DNA of 64,000 bases from Shimia sp. (GCF_022448905.1 NZ_JAKVCW010000008.1:124001-188000); one strand, 5' to 3'. Positions 33,953 through 43,054 are shown, counted from the stretch's first letter. The notes: generated from the sequence alone by a model not told the origin. Made by a program: numbers and translations.

Positions 33953-35017
33953 ATGGCAAACCGCGACGATATTCTGAACGTTCTCAAAGGCTTCACTGAC
34001 CCTGCCTCTGGCTCTGACTTGGTAGCCTCCGGCATGGTTCGTGCGCTGAGTGTAGACGGCGGCGAAGTCCGCTTTGTGCTGGAAATCGACCCGGCCCGCG
34101 CGCAAGCCATGCAGCCGATGAAGGTCGAGATCGAGGACAAGCTGAACGCTTTGGACGGTGTGGAGAGCGTCTCCATCGTGATGACCGCACACGCCGCTTC
34201 CAAACCGCCACCCGATCTCAAAGGCTCCCGCCCGGCAGAGCCGCAAGGCCCGCAGAAGATCCCCGGCATCGACCGCATTCTGGCCGTGGCCTCCGGCAAG
34301 GGTGGCGTCGGCAAATCGACTGTGTCAGCCAACCTCGCCGCCGCTCTGGCCGCCGAAGGTCGCCGCGTAGGTCTGCTCGATGCGGACGTTTATGGCCCAT
34401 CCCAGCCTCGCATGCTGGGTGTCTCCGGCCGTCCGTCGAGCCCCGATGGCAAAACCATCCTGCCGATGCGCAACCACGGTGTGACCATGATGTCCATTGG
34501 CCTCATGACCCGCGAAGAAGAGGCCGTGGTCTGGCGCGGTCCAATGCTGATGGGCGCGTTGCAACAGATGCTCAACCAAGTCCAATGGGGCGCGCTGGAT
34601 GTGCTGATCGTCGACCTGCCACCGGGCACCGGCGACGTACAGATGACCCTCGCGCAGAAGGCCGAACTGACCGGTGCACTGGTGGTCTCCACCCCACAGG
34701 ACATCGCGCTGTTGGATGCCCGCAAAGGCATCAACATGTTTGAGAAACTAGGCACGCCAATTGTGGGTATGATCGAAAACATGAGCACCCACATCTGTTC
34801 CCAATGTGGCCACGAAGAGCATGTCTTTGGCCATGGTGGTGTGGCCGCCGAAGCCGAGAAACTGGGTGTGCCACTGCTGGCAGAAATTCCGCTGGCGCTG
34901 GACATCCGTGTCGCCGCCGATGGCGGGGCGCCGATTGTGGTCTCCAAGCCGGAATCGACCCAAGCGCAATCCTTCCGCGCCCTCGCGCGTCGCCTGATCG
35001 AGGACGGCAACGCATGA
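33953..35017 (+). CDS. mrp: Mrp/NBP35-family Fe-S cluster carrier ATPase
   Basis: This 354-residue ATPase delivers [4Fe-4S] clusters to apo-proteins. A DUF59-like domain occupies about 1-80. The deviant Walker A SGKGGVGKSTVSANL follows at about 112, then LLDADVYGPSQPRMLG, VDLPPGTGDVQMTL and the cluster-binding Cys pair CSQCG near 281. Cytoplasmic. It starts right after DUF6494 and overlaps the next gene by ATGA. Its position beside a formate dehydrogenase with at least five clusters, and beside a multi-cluster Fe-S protein, suggests service to them, though it is also a general housekeeping factor. Confidence 0.95.
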   Translation: MANRDDILNVLKGFTDPASGSDLVASGMVRALSVDGGEVRFVLEIDPARAQAMQPMKVEIEDKLNALDGVESVSIVMTAHAASKPPPDLKGSRPAEPQGPQKIPGIDRILAVASGKGGVGKSTVSANLAAALAAEGRRVGLLDADVYGPSQPRMLGVSGRPSSPDGKTILPMRNHGVTMMSIGLMTREEEAVVWRGPMLMGALQQMLNQVQWGALDVLIVDLPPGTGDVQMTLAQKAELTGALVVSTPQDIALLDARKGINMFEKLGTPIVGMIENMSTHICSQCGHEEHVFGHGGVAAEAEKLGVPLLAEIPLALDIRVAADGGAPIVVSKPESTQAQSFRALARRLIEDGNA

Positions 35018-35739
35018 GTGACGCCCCGCAGTTCCCACCGCTTTTTGAAGGGCTCGCGCTGAGTGGCAGCGCGGACCCTTTTGCCAAGGCCAAGACTCAA
35101 GCGATCATGGGATGTGACGCGGGGCTTGTGGTCTACAATCTCGCTGCCGATCAGCTGCGCGCCGCCATTGTCTTTGCGCCTGAGGTGCCTTTGACCGAAG
35201 CGATGCCCGTGCTGATCAGCTGCGCGATTGGCTTTCAAAACGCCCTTGGCGCTTTGGCCCCGCCAGAGGTCGCGGTGCATCTTGATTGGCCTGGTGGTAT
35301 CTTGGTCAACGGCGCCCGCTGTGGCCGGATGCGCGTGGCGGCCTCCACGCAAGAGGCGAGTGAAGTACCGGACTGGCTGGTGGTCGGGCTGGAATTGCCG
35401 CTGATCCCGCTAGATGCGGAAACGCCCGGCGCGACGCCGGACCAAACCGCGCTCTATGAGGAAGGCTGTGTGGACGTCACACCTGACACGCTATTAGGCG
35501 CGTGGGTGCGGCACACGCTGGTCTGGGTCAACCGCATGGAAGACGAGGGCCTCAAGCCACTCAACGCCGAATGGCGCGGCCTCGCCCACAACCTCGGCGA
35601 AGAGGTCGAGTGGACCTTTGGCGAGGACACAGAAGCTGGCACCTTTGTTGGCACAGACGAACACTTTGGCGCGCTCCTGCGTAGCGGCGACAACACCCGT
35701 CTGCTGCCACTTAGCCGCCTCTTGGAAGGAGACAGCTGA
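35014..35739 (+). CDS. Biotin/lipoate-protein-ligase-like protein with DUF4444-type C-terminus
   Basis: I start this 241-residue protein at the ATG at 35014 in the ATGA overlap with mrp; longer upstream frames are not coding. The N-terminal 180 residues resemble the BPL/LplA/LipB fold in a divergent form (PPEVAVHLDWPGGILVNGARCG and the TLVWVNRME helix). The remaining segment looks like DUF4444. The classical ligase motif GRGRxGR is not seen, so enzymatic activity is uncertain. It is conserved beside DUF6505 in Rhodobacterales in my memory. A TGATG overlap joins it to the next gene. Confidence 0.8.
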   Translation: MSDAPQFPPLFEGLALSGSADPFAKAKTQAIMGCDAGLVVYNLAADQLRAAIVFAPEVPLTEAMPVLISCAIGFQNALGALAPPEVAVHLDWPGGILVNGARCGRMRVAASTQEASEVPDWLVVGLELPLIPLDAETPGATPDQTALYEEGCVDVTPDTLLGAWVRHTLVWVNRMEDEGLKPLNAEWRGLAHNLGEEVEWTFGEDTEAGTFVGTDEHFGALLRSGDNTRLLPLSRLLEGDS

Positions 35740-36218
35740 TGCTTCTGGCACGTGCGATCCATTTTGATGAAAGCGACCAACGGGTCTACTTCAACCCGGC
35801 CCGCACCGGCGAATGGGCGATCAGCGGCGGATTTGAGTTTTCCAACTGGTCCGAGGCAGATCTGACCGGCAAGGCACGGCAGGCGTTTGCCAATGGCTGG
35901 CTAGGTGTGGAGACCTTTGGCCGCGTGACATTTGTGGCCGTGACCACCATCGAGCCGGCAGAGGTTGAAGCCCTCACCGACGCGCTCGCTCAGCATTTTG
36001 TAGATGTCTATGGCGCGCCCTCGCTGGAGGCGGCGCGTCCGGTGGCGGCCGAGGAGATTTCCCATATGGCCGATCTCTGCGCGGAGCATGAAGCCAATAC
36101 GCTTCTGACTTTGGCGCGTGAACTCACCGACGCCGGTGTGAAGGAGCAATTCCGCAGCATCGCGCCAGCAGCAGCCGAGTTGGAGCAATTTGCAGTGCAC
36201 GCCATTCCAGACGAGTGA
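35739..36218 (+). CDS. DUF6505-type protein
   Basis: This 159-residue cytoplasmic protein starts in a TGATG overlap with the ligase-like gene. It is a mixed alpha/beta protein beginning MLLARAIHFDESDQRVYF, with a conserved-looking ISGGFEFSNW patch and a helical C-terminal half (EISHMADLCAEHEANTLLTL). No catalytic motif is evident. The family appears with mrp, DUF6494 and the ligase-like protein near formate dehydrogenase operons. Function unknown. Confidence 0.8.
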   Translation: MLLARAIHFDESDQRVYFNPARTGEWAISGGFEFSNWSEADLTGKARQAFANGWLGVETFGRVTFVAVTTIEPAEVEALTDALAQHFVDVYGAPSLEAARPVAAEEISHMADLCAEHEANTLLTLARELTDAGVKEQFRSIAPAAAELEQFAVHAIPDE

Positions 36219-36233
36219 CGTGCACCAACGCGC

Positions 36234-37043
36234 TTACTGTTCCGCGTTGAAGATGAACAGGCGGCCACCTTTCAGAGTGTAGCCGTCGATCAAGTCTTTG
36301 GCGCGGTCACTCACCAGCCAGGCTTCCAGCTTCTGCGCCAGGTCTGCCCGCACATGGCTGTGGGTCTCCGGGTTCACCGGAATATAGGCATACTGGTTGA
36401 ACAGCTCCGGATCGCCGGAATACAGCAGCGCCAGATCGCCTTTGTTGCCAAACTTGAGCCAGCTTGCGCGATCGCTCATGATGTAGCCATTCATCCCAGA
36501 CGCAGTGTTCAGGGACGCGCCCATACCGGCACCGGCTTCCTTGTACCAGTCAACAGTGCGAGCGTCGTCATCCACGCCGGCTTCCGCCCAGAGCGAGAGC
36601 TCTTTCTTGTGGGTACCGCTGTCATCGCCACGGCTTACAAAAACCGCCTTTGTGTCAGAAATCGCGGTCAAGGCCTGAACAACAGTATCAGATGCAGCAA
36701 TCTGCGCCGGGTCCGCACTTGGGCCGATCAGCACAAAATCATTGTACATGATCTCACGACGGTGCGTGCCATAGCCGCCCGCAACAAACGCGTCTTCCGC
36801 CTTCTTGGAATGCACCAGGATCGCGTCCACATCACCTGCCTCGCCCAACCGCAGGGCCTGACCGGTGCCAACCACCAAAAGCTGTACTTCCAGCCCCAGG
36901 TCTTTCTGGATTTCTGGCAACAGAACATCCGACAGGCCCGAGTTGTGGAAGGAGGTTGTGACCGCCATTTTCATGGTGTCAGCCGTTGCCATCACACCAC
37001 TCAATGCAATGGCCGCCGCGGCAAGCGTTGTGCCAAACTTCAT
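36234..37043 (-). CDS. tupA: Tungstate ABC transporter, periplasmic binding protein
   Basis: This 269-residue binding protein has a signal peptide ending near ATA-DTM (about 22). It carries the TupA hallmarks: TTSFHNSGLSD (about 29-39) for oxyanion contact, GTGQALRLGEAGDVDAILVH (about 60-79) and VSRGDDSGTHKKELSLW (about 137-153). These distinguish it from ModA. It scavenges tungstate, possibly molybdate, for molybdopterin enzymes; the clustered formate dehydrogenase is the likely user. It overlaps tupC by four bases and converges on DUF6505 with a 15-base gap. Confidence 0.92.
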   Translation of the reverse strand: MKFGTTLAAAAIALSGVMATADTMKMAVTTSFHNSGLSDVLLPEIQKDLGLEVQLLVVGTGQALRLGEAGDVDAILVHSKKAEDAFVAGGYGTHRREIMYNDFVLIGPSADPAQIAASDTVVQALTAISDTKAVFVSRGDDSGTHKKELSLWAEAGVDDDARTVDWYKEAGAGMGASLNTASGMNGYIMSDRASWLKFGNKGDLALLYSGDPELFNQYAYIPVNPETHSHVRADLAQKLEAWLVSDRAKDLIDGYTLKGGRLFIFNAEQ

Positions 37044-37759
37044 TCGACTATGTCTCCGTTAATGAAAGCGCGCGCTTCACTTGATTTGGGCGCAGCAAAA
37101 AACTCCGCTGCAGGGGTCTGCTCCAGAATTTGACCGTGGTGGATGAACCAAACATCCTCCGCCAGCCGCCGTGCCTGACCAATGTCGTGCGTGGACATCA
37201 CCACGCGTGTACCGTCGTCATGCGCCTGCTTGAGCAGGCTCTCAAATTCCCGCGTCGCCCGGCCGTCAAGGTTCGCACAGGGTTCATCAAGGAACAGAAT
37301 TTCAGGCTTGCGGATCAACGCCCGCGCCAGTGCCAGCTTCTGGCGCTCTCCGCCGGACAGCACTGTGGCCTGTTTTTGGGCGCTGTCAGCCAGACCAACC
37401 CGCTCAAGCCACTCCGCCGCGCGGACACGGGCATCCTTTTTGGACACCCCATGCGTGGTCAACGGATAAGCCACATTGTCCAGCGCCGTGCGCCGCATCA
37501 TGATAGGCGACTGAAACACAAAGGCCTGGAGCGCGCGGGCATCTTCTTCGGGAATTTGCCACTGAAGCGATCCCCCACTGGACACCCGCTCCATGCCATG
37601 CAGCAGCCGCAATAGCGTGGTTTTGCCCGCCCCATTAGGCCCCATCACAATAGACAGCCCCGTGTCACTGACCGTGGTTGTCACAGGGCCTAGCAACGTT
37701 TTGCCACGCCGCCGCACCACTGCATCATTTACCGTCAAAGGAAGAATAGAGGTCACCAT
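37040..37759 (-). CDS. tupC: Tungstate ABC transporter, ATP-binding protein
   Basis: This 239-residue ATPase has Walker A GPNGAGKTT (about 39-47), Q-loop VFQSPIMMRRT, signature LSGGERQKLALARAL and Walker B ILFLDEPCANLD, with the switch His in MSTHD. It has no MOP-type C-terminal domain such as ModC carries, as expected for TupC. The N-terminal end overlaps tupB by seven bases and the C-terminal end overlaps tupA by four, so all three are translated together. Confidence 0.93.
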   Translation of the reverse strand: MVTSILPLTVNDAVVRRRGKTLLGPVTTTVSDTGLSIVMGPNGAGKTTLLRLLHGMERVSSGGSLQWQIPEEDARALQAFVFQSPIMMRRTALDNVAYPLTTHGVSKKDARVRAAEWLERVGLADSAQKQATVLSGGERQKLALARALIRKPEILFLDEPCANLDGRATREFESLLKQAHDDGTRVVMSTHDIGQARRLAEDVWFIHHGQILEQTPAAEFFAAPKSSEARAFINGDIVE

Positions 37760-38457
37760 CGGCCACTCACCTCCGTCCGCGACAAGGTGTGGATCAACAG
37801 GTTCACCAGCACCGCCAAACCGATCAGCACAAACCCCAAAGCCAAGGCGAGAGAGAAGTTCCCTTTGCCGGTCTCCAGCGAAATCGCGGTGGTCAGAACG
37901 CGGGTGGCATTGTCGATATTGCCACCGACGATCATGATCGCACCGACTTCACCAATACCTCGGCCAAACCCGGCCAAAGACGCCGTCAAAAGCGCCCTGC
38001 GCCCATCCCACAACAACGTGCCAATACGCTGCAGCCGCGTGGTGTTCATCGAAATCAGAAGATCATGGTATTCGGCCCAAAGTTCCCGAATGGCCTGATG
38101 GGCAATTGAGGCAATCAACGGTGTCAAAATGATCACCTGCGCGATGATCATCGCGGTCGGGGTGAACAACAGGCCAAACACGCCAAACGGTCCGGCCCGC
38201 GACAGCATCAGATAGACAATCAAACCAACCACAACCGGTGGCAGCCCCATCAGCGCATTTAAAGTCGCAATCACAAAACGGCGAAAACGAAAGCGTCGCA
38301 CAGCCAACCAGCAGCCCAAAGGCAAACCTATTGCGGACGCAATCGCAACCGCAGTGAGTGTGACTTGCAAGGACCGTAGAGAAATCTCGATTAGGTCCGC
38401 ATCAAATGTGACGATCAGTCGACCCGCTTGCAGCAGGCCTGCCAGTATTTCATTCAT
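37753..38457 (-). CDS. tupB: Tungstate ABC transporter, permease
   Basis: This 234-residue permease has five to six helices. The EAA-type loop is conserved as ALLTASLAGFGRGIGEVGAIM (about 160-180), typical for TupB/ModB/CysT proteins. LMGLPPVVVGLIVYLML is also the usual family segment. It is the first gene of the leftward tupBCA operon; its promoter lies in 38458-38790, shared with the divergent TRAP gene. Confidence 0.92.
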   Translation of the reverse strand: MNEILAGLLQAGRLIVTFDADLIEISLRSLQVTLTAVAIASAIGLPLGCWLAVRRFRFRRFVIATLNALMGLPPVVVGLIVYLMLSRAGPFGVFGLLFTPTAMIIAQVIILTPLIASIAHQAIRELWAEYHDLLISMNTTRLQRIGTLLWDGRRALLTASLAGFGRGIGEVGAIMIVGGNIDNATRVLTTAISLETGKGNFSLALALGFVLIGLAVLVNLLIHTLSRTEVSGRW

Positions 38458-38790
38458 GCAACCGCTCTGGTGCCCCTCCCTTCAGCCTCCCCTTAAGAAA
38501 GCCGAGGCTCGCCACCGATTGGCAAGCTCGCTTACTGTCATTGTGCCATTTCGCCGTGGAGGCAAGAGGGCGCTAATTGTTTGTGAAACAACGCTAACGT
38601 AAGCCGCCCGTTTGGCGCAAATTGTCCACTCGCCCCAAAGCCAAAATGTCATTTTGTCCCAAGTGTTTTAGGCAGTTTATCCCGTCAAAACAAAGAAACA
38701 TGTCCAACTGGTCAAATTTCCCTTGGCAGGACGCGCTGCATCAACAACACTCTTCTCAATTGGGAGAAAAGACTAATTGGGAGGACCCTC
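38458..38790. promoter_or_regulatory. Divergent control region between tupBCA and the TRAP binding-protein gene
   Basis: These 333 bases hold no gene. They are AT-richer than their surroundings, notably at 38640-38720. TGTCC pentamers occur at 38623-38627, 38655-38659 and 38701-38705; the first lies in ATTGTCCAC, a 9-mer also found in the formate dehydrogenase control region (30789-30797). The 9-mer AATTGGGAG is directly repeated shortly before 38791, its second copy forming the ribosome site (GGGAGGA). No ModE- or TunR-type palindrome could be fixed by eye. Confidence 0.5.
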
Positions 38791-39834
38791 ATGACACTGC
38801 GCAAACCTATTGCCAAACTACTCGCCGCCGGTGCCGCCATGGCGTTCAGCGCCACCACCGCGCTGGCTCAGGACGTGACCCTGCGCATGCACCAATTCCT
38901 GCCACCGCAGGCCAATGTGCCAAAGCTGATTCTGGACGTTTGGGCAGATGCGATTGAGAAAGACAGTGAAGGCCGCATCAAGATCGAGCGCTATGCCGCC
39001 ATGTCTCTGGGGGGCAAGCCACCGGAATTGATGGACCAGGCCATCGACGGCGTGGCCGACATCGTTTGGACCGTGGTTGGCTATACGCCAGGCCGTTATC
39101 CGTCCACCGAAGTGTTTGAATTGCCCTTCATGGTCGAAGATGCCCGCGCAGGTTCCTACGCCTACGCCAAGATGTTTGACACCCACATGAAGGACTCCGA
39201 GTTCAAGAACCTGAAGATCTTCGGCACCTGGGTACATGGCCCCGGCATGTTCCACACCAACGCGCCAGTGACCACACCGGAGGACCTCAAAGGCATGAAA
39301 ATCCGCGGCGGCTCCCGCCTGGTGAACGACCTGTTGAAACAGACCGGCGCTTCGCCAATCGGCATGCCAGTACCTGCTGTTCCAGAAGCGCTGTCCAAAG
39401 GTGTGATCGACGGCACCACCATCCCATGGGAAGTGACCGCAGCCCTGAAAGTGCCAGAACTGGTTGGCAACCACACCGAATTTGAAGGCAATGCGCTCTA
39501 CACGCTGACCTTTGTACTGGCGATGAACAAAGACCGTTATGAGTCCATGCCCGACGATCTGAAAGCCGTGATGGACAACAACTCCGGCGTTGAGTTCTCC
39601 ATTTTTGCCGGCGGCGTCATGCAGGACATGGACGCGCCTGCCCGTGATCTGGCTGTGGCTCGCGGCAACAACATCGTGACTGTTTCTGCGGAAGACGCCG
39701 CCAAATGGGCCGAGGTTGTAGAGCCGATCTACGCCACCTGGATTGCCGATATGGACAAGCGCGGCATCGACGGTCAGGCGCTGATCGACGAAGCCAAGGC
39801 ATTGATGGAAGAGTACAAAAAGAACAATATGTAA
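38791..39834 (+). CDS. TRAP transporter solute-binding protein, DctP family, without adjacent membrane subunits
   Basis: This 347-residue DctP/TAXI-type binding protein has a signal peptide ending near ALA-QDV (about 26). Family features include LRMHQFLPP, GGKPPELMDQAIDGVADIVW, GMKIRGGSRLVNDLLKQTGASP with the carboxylate-binding Arg, and ALSKGVIDGT. Substrates of this family are small carboxylic acids. No DctQ or DctM gene is within the window, so it must share membrane subunits encoded elsewhere, or serve as a sensor. A strong GGGAGGA ribosome site and a good terminator frame it as a single-gene transcript. Confidence 0.9.
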   Translation: MTLRKPIAKLLAAGAAMAFSATTALAQDVTLRMHQFLPPQANVPKLILDVWADAIEKDSEGRIKIERYAAMSLGGKPPELMDQAIDGVADIVWTVVGYTPGRYPSTEVFELPFMVEDARAGSYAYAKMFDTHMKDSEFKNLKIFGTWVHGPGMFHTNAPVTTPEDLKGMKIRGGSRLVNDLLKQTGASPIGMPVPAVPEALSKGVIDGTTIPWEVTAALKVPELVGNHTEFEGNALYTLTFVLAMNKDRYESMPDDLKAVMDNNSGVEFSIFAGGVMQDMDAPARDLAVARGNNIVTVSAEDAAKWAEVVEPIYATWIADMDKRGIDGQALIDEAKALMEEYKKNNM

Positions 39835-39857
39835 CTCTTACCTTTGCGAACAAGATT

Positions 39858-39886
39858 GGCCGCAGCTTCCCGCTGCGGCCTTTTTT
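39858..39886 (+). terminator. Intrinsic terminator after the TRAP binding-protein gene
   Basis: GGCCGCAGC at 39858-39866 pairs perfectly with GCTGCGGCC at 39872-39880 across TTCCC and is followed by TTTTTTG. This nine-base-pair GC stem plus U-run starts 24 bases after the stop codon. Confidence 0.92.
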
Positions 39887-40041
39887 GTTTTCCGTCACGC
39901 GCCTGACAAAAAACGCCGTCACGCTCATTTTCACAGGCCAGACGCCTCGTTCTTATTTCCACCTGCGACCTTCGCAGGCCTACCGTTTTTAGCAAACGCC
40001 GCTTAGCTTGATTTGTGAAAGTACCAGTAAAGGAGGCGCCC

Positions 40042-41106
40042 ATGCCCCGCCAAACTCAAGGCCGCGGCCGCCGCTATGACAGCATTCTGGACACGGTAGG
40101 CGACACCCCAGTTGTCCGCCTGAACCGGATTGCACCCAAACATGTGAACATGTTTGTCAAATTCGAAGCGGCCAACCCGGCTGGCTCGGTGAAAGACCGT
40201 CTTGCCCTCAACATCATTGAGGCCGCAGAAAAAGATGGCCGCCTGAAACCCGGTCAAACCGTGGTGGAAGCCACCTCGGGCAACACCGGCATCGGCCTTG
40301 CAATGGTCTGCGCCGCCAAAGGTTACCCGCTGGTCATCACCATGTCTGAGGCCTTTTCCGTGGAACGCCGTCGTCTGATGCGCTTCCTCGGCGCCAAGGT
40401 TGTGCTCACTCCCAAAGCCCAAAAAGGCTTTGGCATGTACAAGAAGGCGCAAGAACTGGCCGAGCAAAATGGATGGTTCCTCGCCAGCCAGTTTGAGACC
40501 GCGGACAACGCGGATATGCACGAACACACCACGGCGCGGGAAATCCTCACCGACTTTGCCGACACCACGCTGGACTATTGGGTCACCGGCTACGGCACCG
40601 GCGGCACCGTGGCCGGGGTGTCGCGCCTGCTGCGCCGCGAAAGCCCGGACACCAAGATCATCCTGTCAGAACCCGCCAACGCCGCGCTGGTGGACTCCGG
40701 TTACGTCAACACGCGGGACGACGCCCATCAGGCCACAGAGAGCCATCCCGCGTTTGAACCGCACCCGATCCAGGGCTGGACCCCGGACTTCATCCCTTGG
40801 GTGCTGCAAGAAGCGCTGGACAAAGGTGGCTACGATCAGCTGATTAAAACACCCGGACCGGACGGCATTCAGTGGTCGCAACGCCTCGCGGCCGAAGAAG
40901 GCATAATGGTGGGCGTCTCTGCGGGCGCCACACTGGCCGCCGCCATTGAGGTTGCACAGACCGCCCCGGAAGGTGCCAACATCCTCGTGATGCTGCCTGA
41001 CATCGGCGAGCGCTACCTGTCAACGCCGCTGTTTGATGGCATTGCTGAGGGCATGTCGGACGAAGAAGTCACAATCTCCCACTCCACGCCCAGCGCGCAG
41101 TTGTAA
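40042..41106 (+). CDS. Cysteine synthase (O-acetylserine sulfhydrylase) family protein
   Basis: This 354-residue PLP enzyme has a lysine in the NPAGSVKDRLAL motif (about 47-58) and the substrate loop EATSGNTGIGLAMV. The phosphate-binding loop is GTGGTVAGVSR. I start at the ATG at 40042, with AGGAGG five bases upstream; an earlier in-frame ATG at 40015 lacks such a site. At 354 residues it is longer than usual CysK (about 315-325), with an extended C-terminus ending in a polar tail. It probably makes cysteine from O-acetylserine and sulfide; a specialised CysK paralog is possible. Confidence 0.9.
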   Translation: MPRQTQGRGRRYDSILDTVGDTPVVRLNRIAPKHVNMFVKFEAANPAGSVKDRLALNIIEAAEKDGRLKPGQTVVEATSGNTGIGLAMVCAAKGYPLVITMSEAFSVERRRLMRFLGAKVVLTPKAQKGFGMYKKAQELAEQNGWFLASQFETADNADMHEHTTAREILTDFADTTLDYWVTGYGTGGTVAGVSRLLRRESPDTKIILSEPANAALVDSGYVNTRDDAHQATESHPAFEPHPIQGWTPDFIPWVLQEALDKGGYDQLIKTPGPDGIQWSQRLAAEEGIMVGVSAGATLAAAIEVAQTAPEGANILVMLPDIGERYLSTPLFDGIAEGMSDEEVTISHSTPSAQL

Positions 41107-41112
41107 ATACAA

Positions 41113-41140
41113 AAAGGGTCGCTCAAACGAGCGACCCTTT
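41113..41140. terminator. Bidirectional terminator between cysteine synthase and HU genes
   Basis: AAAGGGTCGCTC at 41113-41124 pairs perfectly with GAGCGACCCTTT at 41129-41140 across an AAAC loop. On the minus strand the stem runs into TTTTT, so it is strongest for the HU gene, but it can also end the plus-strand transcript. Confidence 0.92.
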
Positions 41141-41161
41141 CCGTAACAATGATCAGAGCGA

Positions 41162-41449
41162 TCAGCCGTTCACGCTGTCTTTCAGCGCTTTGGCGATGGT
41201 CATTTTCACAACCTTGTCCGCGTCTTTCTTGATCTGCTCACCAGTTGCCGGGTTGCGCACCATACGCTCAGGACGCTCGCGGCAGTAGATTTTGCCAACG
41301 CCTGGCAGGGTCACTGCACCACCTGCGGAAACTTCGCGGGTGATCAATGCGCAAACGGCTTCCAGAGCTGCGCCTGCGGATTTCTTGTCAGAGCCCATAT
41401 CTTCGGCCAGCGCGGCAACGAGTTGGGTCTTGGTCATCGGTTTTGCCAT
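41162..41449 (-). CDS. hup: HU-family histone-like DNA-binding protein
   Basis: This 95-residue nucleoid protein has the HU fold: helical N-terminus MTKTQLVAALAEDMGSDKKS, then GGAVTLPGVGKI and the DNA-binding arm ending RNPATGEQIKKDADKVVKM. The RNPATG tip with the intercalating Pro is intact. GGAGA lies about six bases before the ATG, and a strong terminator follows. It bends and compacts DNA as a dimer. Confidence 0.95.
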   Translation of the reverse strand: MAKPMTKTQLVAALAEDMGSDKKSAGAALEAVCALITREVSAGGAVTLPGVGKIYCRERPERMVRNPATGEQIKKDADKVVKMTIAKALKDSVNG

Positions 41450-41581
41450 TTCAGGTCTCCATTAGTCTGCCCGATTACTTGGGCCTCACGCCCGGCATTT
41501 AACGGGATGTTGTGGGTGAACACAATAAATTGTGTGCCAAAAAACGAGGTTTTTAAGGGTTTTCCACAGATTTCCGTAGGG

Positions 41582-43054
41582 TCAGAGGAAGGCTGTCTCG
41601 TCAAATGACCGCAATTTCCGCGAATGAAGCCGTTCCAGGGGCATTTCGCGTAAGCTCTCCATGGCGCGAATTCCAATCAACAAATGGCGCGCGACTTGTG
41701 TCTTATAAAAGTCTGACGCCATGCCGGGAAGCTTTAATTCGCCATGAAGCGGCTTGTCGCTGACACACAGCAGCGTGCCATAGGGCACCCGGAAACGATA
41801 GCCATTCGCCGCAATGGTGGCACTCTCCATATCCAGCGCAATGGCGCGGGATTGGCTCAAACGCTGCACAGGCCCTGTATGTTCACGCAGTTCCCAGTTC
41901 CGGTTGTCGATGGTGGCCACCGTGCCGGTCCGCATCACCCGCTTCAGTTCAAAGCCAGACAGTTCCGTGACCTCAGCGACGGCGCTTTCCATGGAGGTCT
42001 GCACTTCGGCCAGCGCCGGGATCGGAACCCAGATTGGCAAGTCATCATCCAGCACGTGGTCTTCGCGCAGATAGGCATGCGCCAGGACAAAATCGCCAAG
42101 GCTTTGCGAGTTCCGCAAGCCCGCGCAATGTCCAACCATGATCCAGGCATGAGGACGCAGCACCGCAATGTGATCCGTCGCCGTTTTCGCGTTGGACGGG
42201 CCGACACCGATGTTCACCAAAGTAATGCCAGAGCCATCTTCGCGTTTGAGGTGGTAGGTTGGCATCTGCGGCTGCTTATCCACCGGGGCAATTGGAGTTT
42301 CCGCGTCCGAAATCTCCACGTTCCCCGTGCTGACAAAGCTGGTGTAGCCCGATTTGGGATCATCCAGCATCTGCCGCGCATAAGCTTCAAACTCGGTCAC
42401 ATAGAACTGATAGTTGGTGAACAACACGTGGTTCTGGAAGTGCTCTGGATCGGTGGCGGTATAATGGCTCAACCGCGCCAGCGAGTAATCCACCCGCTGC
42501 GCCGTGAAGGGCGCCAGCGGCGCCACGCCATTCACTTCCGCCGTGCCATTCACAATGTCATCATTGGTGGTCGACAGATCCGGCACATCAAAGATGTCAC
42601 GCAGGGTGAAATCTGCCGCCCCTTCTTGGGGTACGGTCATGTCGCTCTGCGCCGCTACTGCAAAATGCACCGGAATTGGCGTCGCAGACGCACCAATCAC
42701 CACCGGCACGCCGTGGTTTTCCAGCAAAAGCGCAATCTGCTGCTCCAGATAGTTCCGGAACAAATCCGGCCGCGTCACGGTGGTGGCATGCACACCTGGC
42801 TCAGCCACATGGCCAAAACTCAACCGGCTGTCGATCTGCGCAAAGCTGGTCGTGGTGATCCGGATCTCCGGATAAAACGCGCGAATGCGATGCCCGTCCG
42901 GCCCTTTGCGAAGCGCCCGACGGAACTGGTCGCTCAGGTAGGTGGTGGCAATCTGATACAGTTCTTCCAGACGCGCCACGGCGGCTTTAGCATCTGTAAA
43001 GGCTTCTGGGGCGGGGACTGCGGGGGAGTGCACGGGAATATTCTGTGGTGTCAT
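41582..43054 (-). CDS. amn: AMP nucleosidase
   Basis: This 490-residue enzyme hydrolyses AMP to adenine and ribose 5-phosphate. An N-terminal AMN domain (about 1-180) precedes a nucleoside-phosphorylase-like catalytic domain, with NIGVGPSNAKTATDHIAVLRPHAW split around 290 and the characteristic MVGHCAGLRNSQSLGDFVLA. Late, ALDMESATIAANGYRFRVPYGTLLCVSDKPLHGE marks the base-binding site. It is encoded directly after adenine deaminase with a four-base overlap, forming an adenine salvage pair. Cytoplasmic. Confidence 0.95.
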   Translation of the reverse strand: MTPQNIPVHSPAVPAPEAFTDAKAAVARLEELYQIATTYLSDQFRRALRKGPDGHRIRAFYPEIRITTTSFAQIDSRLSFGHVAEPGVHATTVTRPDLFRNYLEQQIALLLENHGVPVVIGASATPIPVHFAVAAQSDMTVPQEGAADFTLRDIFDVPDLSTTNDDIVNGTAEVNGVAPLAPFTAQRVDYSLARLSHYTATDPEHFQNHVLFTNYQFYVTEFEAYARQMLDDPKSGYTSFVSTGNVEISDAETPIAPVDKQPQMPTYHLKREDGSGITLVNIGVGPSNAKTATDHIAVLRPHAWIMVGHCAGLRNSQSLGDFVLAHAYLREDHVLDDDLPIWVPIPALAEVQTSMESAVAEVTELSGFELKRVMRTGTVATIDNRNWELREHTGPVQRLSQSRAIALDMESATIAANGYRFRVPYGTLLCVSDKPLHGELKLPGMASDFYKTQVARHLLIGIRAMESLREMPLERLHSRKLRSFDETAFL

